Of a DNA stretch of 64,000 nt, positions 44,348 to 52,544 are shown in pieces. The DNA comes from Streptomyces sp. TP-A0874 (GTDB lineage: Bacteria; Actinomycetota; Actinomycetes; Streptomycetales; Streptomycetaceae), in assembly GCF_001748085.1 (NCBI RefSeq), contig NZ_BBZK01000004.1, positions 186,001 to 250,000 of the forward strand. Direction: 5' to 3'. Position 1 is the stretch's first letter, and each line of letters starts with the position of its first letter. A model generated the notes under the pieces. That model did no database searches. It saw only the letters and a program-made list of their open reading frames with translations, and was not told the DNA's origin. A program made the translations under genes and the position numbers.

Positions 44348-46227
44348 CAGGCCACCCCCATGTCGTCAAGGGCCGAGGAGAGGATCGCGACCGCGTCGCA
44401 GCCGGCGAAGAGGAAGGTGTCGACCCCGGCCCCGCGGTAGGTCTCCTCCCGTTCTCCCGGTCGGCCGGCCAGGAAGAGCCGGCGGACGCCGGCGGCCTTG
44501 AGCGAGACCGCCACGGCCTCCGCCTGTTCGGCGTAGAGCTGGTCGCTGGAGCAGAGGCAGGCCATGGCCGCACCGCTGCCGTGGAGGGCTTCGGCCGCGG
44601 CGGCGGGGTCGGTCACCGGGGCGTGCACCGGCTCGATCCCGCCCGCCTGGAAGAGGTTGGCCGCGAAGGTCGCCCGGGCGGTGTGGGCCGCAGCCGGCCC
44701 GAGGGCCGCCAGCAGCACCCGGGGCCGACTGCCGTTGGCTGCCAGATACGCGTCGGAGCGGGCGCGCAGGGCTTCGAACGCCTCGTCCCGGCTGACCCTC
44801 GGCAGTCCTCCGCCGGGGGCCGCGGGCCGCTCCGGCCTGCTGACCGCCTCCTCGGCGAGGTGCGGGAACTCGCTCACCCCGGTGATCGGTTCCCGACGGT
44901 GCGCGATGTCCGCGGCGCGCCGCTCCCAGCCCGCCGCTAGCCGGTCGGCCACCAGCCCGGTCTCCAACGCGGAACGCTGGCCGCCGGCCCGTTCGATCTC
45001 CTGGAACCACGACCAGGCCGCCCGGGAGAGCTGGTCGGTGAGTTGTTCGACGTACCAGGAACCGCCGGCCGGGTCGATGACCCGGGCCAGGTGGGACTCC
45101 TCGATCAGCACCGACTGGGTGTTCCGGGCCACCCGCCGGGCGAAGTCGTCGGGCATGCCGAGGGCGTTGTCGAAGGGCAGCACGGTCACCGAGTCGGCCC
45201 CGCCGAGCCCGGCGGCCAGCGTCGCCACGGTGGTCCGGAGCATGTTCACCCAGGGGTCGCGGCGGGTCATCATCACCGGCGAGGTCACGGCGTGCTGGAG
45301 CTGCGCCCGGGCGGCCGGGGCGGCCCCGCAGGCCTGGGTCACCCTGGACCACAGCCGGCGGGCGGCGCGCAGTGTGGCGATGGTCAGGAACTGGTCGGCG
45401 GTCGCGGCGTAGCGGAACTCCAGCTGGCCGCAGGCCGCGTCGAGGGGCATCCCGGCCGCCGTGAGCACCCGGAGGTAGGCGACTCCGGTGGCCAGCGAAC
45501 ACCCCAGCTCCTGGGCCGGGGAGGCGCCGGCACCGTGGTACGGCAGGGCGTCCACGGTGATCGCGCGGAGCCCAGGGTGGTCGCGGTGGCACCGGGCGGC
45601 GAGTTCGGCGGCGGTGGCCAACTGCCCGGTCAGGGCGTCCGGTCGACCGGTTCGCGCGGCCAGCCCCAGCGGGTCGGCGCCGAGGTTGCCCAACGCCGAG
45701 GAGGGCGGCATTCCGCGGTCCTCGTACAGGCCGAGCAGCGCGTCCGCCGCTTCGGCGAACTCGGCTCCGGCGTCCAGGACCACCGGTGCCAGGTCCAGGT
45801 ACACCTCGCGCAGCACCTCGGGGAGCGCCTCCACGGGCAACCCGGCACCGCCGAGCGGGAGCCAGAGCGAGGTCACCCCGTTCTCCAGGTCCGTGAGGAC
45901 GGCCTCGGCGGCCTGCCGGGCGCCGGTGTGCTCGTGGAACTGCCGGACGTCCCAGCCCGACACGGCCGCCCCCTCGGGCCGCCCGCCGCGGACGAACGGC
46001 GGGAAGCCGGGGTACCCGGCATCGGGCGCCGGGTCGTCGGCGGTGTAGAGCGGGCGGGTGCGCACCCCGTCCTGGAGTTCGGTGGCGAGTTCCTCCTCCG
46101 CGGAGGTCCCCGGGGCGGGTGTGACCCCCGTCTTGCGCAGCACACCTTCTACGAGGTGCTGCCACTGCTCACGGGATGCCTCCGGGAACTCGGCGGCCAG
46201 GGAGAGACCCTCGGGCTGGACCGTCAT
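44347..46227 (-). CDS. mutA: methylmalonyl-CoA mutase small (beta) subunit, 626 aa
   Basis: Structural partner of MutB. Same fold but, as expected for this subunit, the B12 domain lacks DxHxxG (at that place [17 protein letters not shown]). [19 protein letters not shown] cores are kept ([14 protein letters not shown]). ATG at 46227 gives a normal-length protein. No ribosome site is close by (GGAGGA is about 20 nt upstream), so translation may be weak or leaderless. Confidence 0.93.
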   Translation of the reverse strand: MTVQPEGLSLAAEFPEASREQWQHLVEGVLRKTGVTPAPGTSAEEELATELQDGVRTRPLYTADDPAPDAGYPGFPPFVRGGRPEGAAVSGWDVRQFHEHTGARQAAEAVLTDLENGVTSLWLPLGGAGLPVEALPEVLREVYLDLAPVVLDAGAEFAEAADALLGLYEDRGMPPSSALGNLGADPLGLAARTGRPDALTGQLATAAELAARCHRDHPGLRAITVDALPYHGAGASPAQELGCSLATGVAYLRVLTAAGMPLDAACGQLEFRYAATADQFLTIATLRAARRLWSRVTQACGAAPAARAQLQHAVTSPVMMTRRDPWVNMLRTTVATLAAGLGGADSVTVLPFDNALGMPDDFARRVARNTQSVLIEESHLARVIDPAGGSWYVEQLTDQLSRAAWSWFQEIERAGGQRSALETGLVADRLAAGWERRAADIAHRREPITGVSEFPHLAEEAVSRPERPAAPGGGLPRVSRDEAFEALRARSDAYLAANGSRPRVLLAALGPAAAHTARATFAANLFQAGGIEPVHAPVTDPAAAAEALHGSGAAMACLCSSDQLYAEQAEAVAVSLKAAGVRRLFLAGRPGEREETYRGAGVDTFLFAGCDAVAILSSALDDMGVA

Positions 46228-46322
46228 GAAGGAGAGGTTAAGGGAGGCGTCCTCCGGCGAGCGGTCCGCGCGGCTGTGACCTTGACCTCGTTTGGCGGCA
46301 ACGAGGCTCCCGCCCAACCGGC

Positions 46323-46366
46323 TTGACAGTGAACATATCGAATATCGATACTATCGATATTCGATA
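46323..46366 (+). promoter_or_regulatory. promoter with 31-bp perfect palindrome operator
   Basis: TATCGAATATCGATA (46336-46350), one C, and its exact complement (46352-46366). A -35 TTGACA at 46323-46328 and a -10 GATACT at 46347-46352 (18-bp spacing) fit a promoter whose -10 sits at the centre of the palindrome. A bound repressor would block RNA polymerase. It drives the DUF2975/HTH pair; AT-rich in a GC-rich context. Confidence 0.7.
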
Positions 46367-46381
46367 CGGGAAGGGGGCGTC

Positions 46382-46990
46382 ATGCGCCTGAACACGCCAT
46401 GGAGCCGACTGGACGAGCACCTGCTCGAGTTCACCCTGGGGCTGGCGCTCCTACTGGTCGGGCTCTTCGGAGTGCTCTTCCCCGTTCTGGGGGTGACGGG
46501 ACCGTTCGCCCCGCTGGACAGCCGGCCGGTCGAGATATCAGGGGTGACCAGGGTGCCGGAGGCGGTCTCCGCCGGCGGTGCGGTACTCGGCGGCACCGAC
46601 CAGGCCCGGCTCACCTTCGCCGATCCCGACTTCCAGCAGCGCCTCCTCCTGGCGCTCCCCGGGATCGTCGGCGGTCTGCTGCTCGTCCTCGTCCTGGAAC
46701 AGCTGATGCGGATGGCGCGCTCGCTGCGGAACGGCGACGTCTTCGCCCGCCGCAACGTGACCCGGCTGCACGTCATCGCGGTGGGGGTGCTCCTGATCGG
46801 CCTGCTCGAGCCGTTGGCGGAGGCGATCAGCACCGAACTGCTGGTCCACGGCACCCCACTGGAGGACGAGGTCGCGTTCTCGTTCTCCTTCTCCGGCGGA
46901 TACCTCCTGCTGGCCCTCCTCGTCGCGGCGCTGGGTGAGGCGTTCCGCCGGGGGGCGAAACTCCGGGACGACACCGAAGGGCTCGTCTGA
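46382..46990 (+). CDS. DUF2975 membrane protein, 202 aa
   Basis: Four hydrophobic segments (about 15-37, 95-120, 135-155, 175-192), and RNGDVFARRNVTRLHVIAVG between the second and third, which marks this family. Function unknown; it is found next to small YozG-like regulators, as here. ATG at 46382 has GGGAAGGGGG upstream. It is followed after 1 nt by the HTH gene, so the two are coupled. Confidence 0.85.
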   Translation: MRLNTPWSRLDEHLLEFTLGLALLLVGLFGVLFPVLGVTGPFAPLDSRPVEISGVTRVPEAVSAGGAVLGGTDQARLTFADPDFQQRLLLALPGIVGGLLLVLVLEQLMRMARSLRNGDVFARRNVTRLHVIAVGVLLIGLLEPLAEAISTELLVHGTPLEDEVAFSFSFSGGYLLLALLVAALGEAFRRGAKLRDDTEGLV

Positions 46991-46991
46991 G

Positions 46992-47216
46992 ATGCCCCCG
47001 GAGGAGGAGCAGCGGATCGAGGTCCACCTGGACCGGCTGCTGGCCGAGCGCGGACTGACCCTCTCCGAGCTGGCGGCGCGGGTCGACATCACGGTCGCCA
47101 ACCTCTCCGTCCTCAAGAACGGCCGCGCCAAGGCGATCAGGTTCAGCACCCTCAGCGCCATCTGCCGCGAGCTCGACTGCCAGCCCGGCGACCTGCTGAC
47201 CCATCGCGGGCCCTGA
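46992..47216 (+). CDS. YozG/Cro-type HTH regulator, 74 aa
   Basis: Single helix-turn-helix of HTH_26 type: LTLSELAARVDITVANLSVLKNGRAKAIRFSTL, then CRELDCQPGDLL. It starts one nucleotide after the DUF2975 stop. The palindrome at 46336 is a candidate binding site, making the pair self-regulating, though the protein is small and would need to dimerise. Confidence 0.9.
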   Translation: MPPEEEQRIEVHLDRLLAERGLTLSELAARVDITVANLSVLKNGRAKAIRFSTLSAICRELDCQPGDLLTHRGP

Positions 47217-47249
47217 ACCGGGGCCGGGGGCGCGGGAGCCGCGCCGCGC

Positions 47250-47975
47250 TCAGTCGAGCGGATCCTCGGTGGTGGCGACCCGGTGCACCCCCTCCAGCTC
47301 GGAAAGGGCCGCGGCGAGTGGGGCGACCGGCTGCCGACCACGGACGGCCAGGCTCACGCTCACCACCGCCCCGCGGTCCGCGCTGCCCCGGTCCTCGCCG
47401 TACTGGTCGGTCGACAGCTCCAGGATGGCGAACCCCATGCCGGTGCAGGTGGCAAGCACCGTCCCCAGCACCCCGCGGCCGCTCAGGTAGTCGACCCGCA
47501 GCCGAGCCGGTGCCCGAGTGGAACCCGGGATGCGGTTGGCCAACGGCACGAAGCCCAGGACCACCAGGAAGTGAGCGGCCGTCACCACGACGGCCAGCAC
47601 CGGCAGCCCCGCGCCCGCGGCCATGCCCACGGCCGCCGTCACCCACACCACGGCGGCGGTCGTCAGACCGCGCACGGCGTCCCGCCGTACGAAGATCAGA
47701 CCGCCGCCGATGAAGCCGATCCCGGAGACGATCTGGGCTGCCACCCGGGAGGGGTCCAGGGTCACGTGGGGGCCGAGCACGTCGCCGAAGCCGTACTTGG
47801 ACACCAGCATGATCAACGCCGAACCGACCCCGACCAGGGTGTGGGTACGGAGCCCCGCGCTCTTCTGCCGGACCTCGCGCTCCAGGCCGATGGCGGCCGA
47901 CAGCAGCAGCGCCACGCCCAGCTCACCGATCTGCGTCCAGCCCTGTCCCGCAGTCTCGCCCCATGCCCATTCCAT
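47250..47975 (-). CDS. MgtC/SapB family membrane protein, 241 aa
   Basis: Four or five hydrophobic segments with the MgtC signature LLSAAIGLEREVRQKSAGLRTH and GIGFIGGGLIF. The last 80 residues form an ACT-like soluble domain. Linked in other bacteria to magnesium limitation and virulence; role in Streptomyces is unclear. ATG at 47975 starts MEWAWGE; it converges on the HTH gene. Confidence 0.9.
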   Translation of the reverse strand: MEWAWGETAGQGWTQIGELGVALLLSAAIGLEREVRQKSAGLRTHTLVGVGSALIMLVSKYGFGDVLGPHVTLDPSRVAAQIVSGIGFIGGGLIFVRRDAVRGLTTAAVVWVTAAVGMAAGAGLPVLAVVVTAAHFLVVLGFVPLANRIPGSTRAPARLRVDYLSGRGVLGTVLATCTGMGFAILELSTDQYGEDRGSADRGAVVSVSLAVRGRQPVAPLAAALSELEGVHRVATTEDPLD

Positions 47976-48096
47976 CCAGGCGAGGCTACCCAAACAGTGC
48001 GAATTCCCCGCGGCGTCCACACCGGTCGCCGCCCGGGCCGTCCCGGACCGCCCCGCCAGCTCCGGTTCCCGTACCCGCTGACCGCCGGCTCGTACT

Positions 48097-49320
48097 GTGG
48101 CCGACGTGATCGCGCGCAATGGTGACGGACGGCACCTCGGATACCTGGCGGCATCCGCCGTCTTCGCGGTGGGCATGACCGGTACGACCCTGCCCACTCC
48201 GCTGTACGGGCTCTACCGGGAGCAACTCGGTTTCTCCGAGTTCATGGTGACGGTGATCTTCGCCGTGTACGCCGTCGGGGTGATCGCGGTGCTGCTCCTG
48301 GCCGGGAACGTCTCGGACGAGACCGGCCGCCGCCCGGTGCTGCTCGTCGGCATCGGGCTGTCGGTGGCGAGCGCCGTCTGCTTCCTGGCCGAGGGCGGAC
48401 TGCCGCTGCTCTTCGCGGGCCGACTGCTGTCCGGCTTCGCGGCGGGGCTGTTCAGCGGCACCGCCACGGCCACCGTGATGGAGCTGGCCCGGCCGGGGCA
48501 CGCCGCCCGGGCCGGTTTCGCCGCCACCGCGGCCAACATGGGCGGGCTGGGTTGCGGTCCGCTGATGGCCGGGCTGCTCGCCGAGTACACCGCCTGGCCG
48601 CTGCGCCTGCCCTTCCTGGTCAACCTGGCCCTGCTGGCCCTGGCCGCGCTGCTGACCTGGTTCCTTCCGGAGACGGTCGAACGCAGGCGGCCCCGGGCGG
48701 CGTCGGCGGTGCGGGGGACGCGCGTCCCAGCAGAGGTGAGAGGCGTCTTCACGCCCGCGGCGCTCGCCGGGTTCGCCGGGTTCGCGCTCCTGGGGTCGTT
48801 CACCGCGGTGGCCCCGAGTTTCGTGGCCCAGACGCTTCGCGTGCAGAACCTGGCCGTGTCCGGCGCGATCGTCTTCTCGGTGTTCCTCGCCTCCACGCTG
48901 GGGCAGTCGCTGACCGAGCGGCTGGGCAGCAACCGCGCCCTCCCCGGCGGCTGCCTGGTGCTGGTGGCGGGTCTGCTGCTGGTGGCCCTCTCCCTGACGC
49001 TCGAGTCACTCCCCCTGCTGGTGCTTGGCGCCGTCTGCGGCGGGCTCGGCCAGGGGCTGTCCTTCCGGGCCGCGGTCACGGCGGTCGGGCGTGCGGCCCC
49101 TCCCGAGCACCGCGGCGGTACGATCTCCGCCTTCTTCGTCGTCGCCTACGTCGGCATCTGCCTGCCGGTCGTGGGCATCGGTGCCCTCACCGAGTGGCTG
49201 GGGCTGCGGCAGGCGGGCATCGTCTTCGCGGTCTGTGTGATTCTGCTCGCCGCCGGCGTCGGGCTGTACGTGCTGCGCCATCCACCGGTGGAGAGCGAAC
49301 GGCGCGGCTCAGCCCGGTGA
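48097..49320 (+). CDS. MFS transporter, 407 aa
   Basis: Twelve hydrophobic segments, with the loop-2/3 motif GNVSDETGRRPVLLVG of the drug:H+ antiporter type and GRLLSGFAAGLFSG. Probably exports a small molecule; the substrate is unknown. GTG at 48097 or 48106 are both possible starts. Divergent from the MgtC gene. Confidence 0.9.
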   Translation: MADVIARNGDGRHLGYLAASAVFAVGMTGTTLPTPLYGLYREQLGFSEFMVTVIFAVYAVGVIAVLLLAGNVSDETGRRPVLLVGIGLSVASAVCFLAEGGLPLLFAGRLLSGFAAGLFSGTATATVMELARPGHAARAGFAATAANMGGLGCGPLMAGLLAEYTAWPLRLPFLVNLALLALAALLTWFLPETVERRRPRAASAVRGTRVPAEVRGVFTPAALAGFAGFALLGSFTAVAPSFVAQTLRVQNLAVSGAIVFSVFLASTLGQSLTERLGSNRALPGGCLVLVAGLLLVALSLTLESLPLLVLGAVCGGLGQGLSFRAAVTAVGRAAPPEHRGGTISAFFVVAYVGICLPVVGIGALTEWLGLRQAGIVFAVCVILLAAGVGLYVLRHPPVESERRGSAR

Positions 49321-49433
49321 GTGCGGCGGACGCCGGCCCGGACAGCGCCCCGCCCCGGACAGCGCGACCCACTCGGGAGGCGGCTCGGTCGGCTCCCGGA
49401 CGGGGCCGGCCATCCGGAATCCCCGCCGATCGG

Positions 49434-51530
49434 TCAGGGCCGTCCGCGGCCCGGATCCCCCGGGCCGCCGGGGCGACCGGGCGGCGGCCCGGGGGATCCG
49501 GGCATCCGCCCGGCGGGGTTCGCCCGCGGCGTGCCGCGCAGCAGCGGCTCTCCGCGCCGCACGGAGCCGGGCGCCCGGCCCACCGGCCGACGCCGTCTGC
49601 CGACCGAGGAACTGAGCTGCCAGGGCACGGTGATCACCATGACGCCCGGGGTGAGGAGCAGCCTGCTCTTCAGCCACAGCTCGGACTGGTTGTGCAGCAG
49701 GTTCTCCCAACTCCGGCCCACCACGTACTCGGAGACGAAGACACTGACGAGGTCCTGGGGCCGGGTCCGGTTGAGCGAGCGCACGTAGTGCACGAACGGA
49801 CGGGTGACCTCCCGGTACGGCGACTCCAGGGTCTTCAGCGGAACCTGTAGGTCCAGCGCGGACCACTGGTCCCGCAGCGCTTTGGCCTCGTCCTGGTCGA
49901 CTGCCACGTTGACCGCCTCCAGGCTGTCCGGGCGGCAGGCGCGGGCGTAGGCCAGCGCCCGCATCACCGGCTTGTTGATCTCCGGGACCAGCACGACGGC
50001 GTGGTGGCGGGGCGGCACCGCGGTGTCGGAGGCCGGGTCGGTCACCGCGAGTTCCGCGCCGGTGCGGTCGTAGTGCCGGCGGATGGCCCGCATCATCACC
50101 CACAGCAGCAGGCCCGCCAGCACCGCCAGGTACGCGCCCTGGAGGAACTTGGTCATCAGCACGATGACCAGGACGACGCCGGTCACCAGCACGCCCAGCC
50201 CGTTGATGGTTCGGGCGGAGCGGTGGCGACGGCGCGCCACCGGATCGCTCTCGGTGCGCAGGGTGCGGTTCCAGTGCCTGACCATTCCGGCCTGACAGAG
50301 CGTGAAGGAGGTGAAGACGCCGAGGATGTAGAGGTGGATGAGGTTGGTGACCGAGGCGTGGAAGACCCACAGCAGCAGCCCGGCGACCACCGCGAGCGAC
50401 AGGATGCCGTTGGAGAAGGCGAGCCGGTCGCCGCGGGTGTGGAGTTGGTGCGGCAGGTAGCGGCGCTGGGCCAGGATGGAAGCGAGCAGGGGGAAGCCGT
50501 TGAACGCGGTGTTCGCGGCGAGCACCAGCACGAGCGCCGTGGCCGCCTGGATGTAGTAGAAGCCGAGGTTGTGGTGTCCGCCGAAGACCGCCGCGGCCAC
50601 CTGGGCGATCACGGTGCGTTGCGCGGTGGTGGTGCAGTCGCCGGAGAAACCGGTCAGCCGGCAGGCGTCGTCGGTGATGTGCACCTTCGAGATCAGGGCG
50701 AGTGCGGTGATGCCGGAGAACATCAGCACCGCGATGGTGCCCATCGCGGTCATGGTGATGGCCGCGTTCCGCGGCTTGGGCCTGCGGAACGCGGGGACAC
50801 CGTTGGAGATCGCCTCGACACCGGTCAGCGCGGTGCAGCCGCTGGAGAACGCGCGCAACGCCAGCAGGAGCAGCGCCAGTCCCGTCAGGCTGCCCTGCCC
50901 CGCCTCGGGCCGGATCCCGTAGTGGGCGGACTCCGCCACCGGGGCGGTCCCGAGGAGCCACCGGAGCAGTCCGGTGACGCACATGATGCCGACTCCGGCG
51001 GTGAACAGGTAGGTGGGTGCGGCGAAGACACGTCCGGACTCGCGGGTGCCTCGGATGTTCACCCCGGCCAGCAGGGCGACGAACAGGACGGCCATCAGCG
51101 TCCGGTACTCGTTGAGCGCCGGGATGGCGGAGATGATGTTGTCGACGCCGGAGGCGACCGAGACCGCCACCGTCATCACGTAGTCGACCATCAGGGACGC
51201 CGCCACCACCAGTCCGGCGGACGGGCCGAGGTTGGTGGAGACGACCGCGTACGAGCCGCCGCCGGACGGGTAGGTCTGCACGACCTGCCGGTAGGAGAGG
51301 ACGACCACCGCCATCAGCCCGACGACCGCCAGCGCGATCCATGGCGTCAGGTAGAGGAAGGCGAGTCCGCCGACGGTGAGTACGAGGAGGATCTCCTGGG
51401 TCGCGTAGGCGACCGAGGACAGCGGGTCCGAAGCGAAGATCGGCAGCGCCAGCCGCTTGGGCAGCAAGGTCTCGTGGAGCCCCTCGCTACGCAGTGCCCG
51501 GCCGACGAGCACGCGTTTGACAACGTCCAT
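49434..51530 (-). CDS. APC superfamily amino acid permease, 698 aa
   Basis: Twelve membrane helices in the first 480 residues, starting with LALPIFASDPLSSVAYATQEILLVL, the signature of the large actinobacterial/KUP-like APC permeases. The soluble C-terminal part (about 530-670) has a nucleotide- or ligand-binding-like fold. The last 25 residues are Pro/Gly/Arg-rich and are encoded by a long hairpin, so the protein may have been extended into terminator DNA. ATG at 51530 begins MDVVKRVLVGR. Confidence 0.88.
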   Translation of the reverse strand: MDVVKRVLVGRALRSEGLHETLLPKRLALPIFASDPLSSVAYATQEILLVLTVGGLAFLYLTPWIALAVVGLMAVVVLSYRQVVQTYPSGGGSYAVVSTNLGPSAGLVVAASLMVDYVMTVAVSVASGVDNIISAIPALNEYRTLMAVLFVALLAGVNIRGTRESGRVFAAPTYLFTAGVGIMCVTGLLRWLLGTAPVAESAHYGIRPEAGQGSLTGLALLLLALRAFSSGCTALTGVEAISNGVPAFRRPKPRNAAITMTAMGTIAVLMFSGITALALISKVHITDDACRLTGFSGDCTTTAQRTVIAQVAAAVFGGHHNLGFYYIQAATALVLVLAANTAFNGFPLLASILAQRRYLPHQLHTRGDRLAFSNGILSLAVVAGLLLWVFHASVTNLIHLYILGVFTSFTLCQAGMVRHWNRTLRTESDPVARRRHRSARTINGLGVLVTGVVLVIVLMTKFLQGAYLAVLAGLLLWVMMRAIRRHYDRTGAELAVTDPASDTAVPPRHHAVVLVPEINKPVMRALAYARACRPDSLEAVNVAVDQDEAKALRDQWSALDLQVPLKTLESPYREVTRPFVHYVRSLNRTRPQDLVSVFVSEYVVGRSWENLLHNQSELWLKSRLLLTPGVMVITVPWQLSSSVGRRRRPVGRAPGSVRRGEPLLRGTPRANPAGRMPGSPGPPPGRPGGPGDPGRGRP
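49450..49504 (-). terminator. 21-bp perfect hairpin inside the permease gene end
   Basis: Arms 49450-49470 and 49484-49504 are exact complements. They lie just before the permease stop (49434) and code its Pro/Gly-rich tail. It can terminate both this gene and the converging MFS gene. Confidence 0.6.
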
Positions 51531-51706
51531 GATTCTCGCCACGCAGGTGAGCGTAGAGGCGGGGGCAGGGGCAGTCGCGATGGCGCGACCGAGCGGGCCG
51601 TCCGGACTCCGGTCGGCTCCCCCGCCCCCGACCGGTCTGTCGTACGCGGGGCCGGTCGGCGCCGGGCCGCCGGGGGCCCGCTCCGTCATCCAGGTGGGAG
51701 CAGCCC

Positions 51707-52129
51707 TCAGACGAGTCCGTCGCGCACCGCGTGGGCGACAGCGTGGGCGCGGTTGCGCAGTCGGAACCGCTGGGTGGTGTGGTGGACCCGGTCGTCACGG
51801 TGCGCCGCGAGTAGGAGAGGCAGCGGGCCATCTCACTCCTCTCGTGGCCCTCGGCCACCATCCGGAGCACGGAGCGCTCCCGGTCCGACAGTCCCCCGCG
51901 GCCCGTTTCGCTGGCCACCAGGACCACGGCAGGCCGGCCGGGGGGTCGCGGGCGGCCCGCAGCGTGTCGAGTTCGGCGTGGGTGAACCGGTCGACGATCA
52001 GCACCACGCCCCGCGGTTCCTCCCCGGTGCCGCCTCCGAGACGTCCGGGCAGACGGACAGGGCGCTCCGGGTGCCGGCCTCCAGCACCGGATCGAGGGCG
52101 ACGACGCTGACGGGTGCGGGGGCTCTCAC
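51707..52129 (-). pseudogene. decayed LuxR-type response regulator
   Basis: Starts well: GTG at 52129 after GGAGGAAACG, reading VRAPAPVSVVALDPVLEAGTR. The frame then breaks. A second frame carries VLIVDRFTHAELDTLRAARD, a third GLSDRERSVLRMVAEGHERSEMARCLSYSRRTVTT (the start of a LuxR helix-turn-helix), and another gives VHHTTQRFRLRNRAHAVAHAVRDGLV to the stop at 51707. At least three frameshifts, and the middle (some 40 residues in intact relatives as I recall them) is missing. No functional product is expected. Confidence 0.75.
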
Positions 52130-52544
52130 CGTTTCCTCCGAAGGTCAGCCGCCGTCCGAAAACGGGACAGCGGGCACGAGCACTGACACACAGGTTTCGT
52201 CCTGGCCCCGGTCGCCGCATCGGCAGGCGTTCCCCACCTTTCGCCCGCCGTGCCGGAGCGGACCGCACGGGGACGGCTCCCGAGCGGGCTGCCGGGGGCG
52301 CCGCCCTCGGCACCCGCCGGGTGGCAGCGGGCCAGCGGGGTGCCGTCGGGACCGGTGTGCACAGGTGGCGGCAGGGTACGGCGGGGGCGGACCCGCACCG
52401 GTGCGCGGAGCCTCCGGCGGGTCGTGTTCCGGGCGGAGCCGCCCACCCCGCCGGTCGACCGGTGGGGACTATGGGTACCGGCGGCGGGAATATGGGGGCT
52501 CCGCCCCCAAGTGGGGCCCCGGGGGTTCTGGGACCTTGGGTCCT
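52130..52544. promoter_or_regulatory. 415-bp region upstream of the LanM gene
   Basis: No convincing gene. The last 90 nt carry several small GC hairpins (GGGGGCTCCGCCCCC around 52493). The LanM promoter must lie here; -10/-35 boxes could not be assigned. Confidence 0.35.

Noticed and set aside
52126..52446. A 106-codon minus-strand frame upstream of the LuxR pseudogene
   Set aside because: Arg/Pro-rich, no ribosome site, overlaps the promoter region; looks like random GC-rich coding.
50001..52544. An open plus-strand frame extending the LanM protein by about 850 residues upstream
   Set aside because: It runs antisense through the APC permease gene, has no LanM-like sequence before residue 1 of the call, and its composition is that of a shadow frame in GC-rich DNA.
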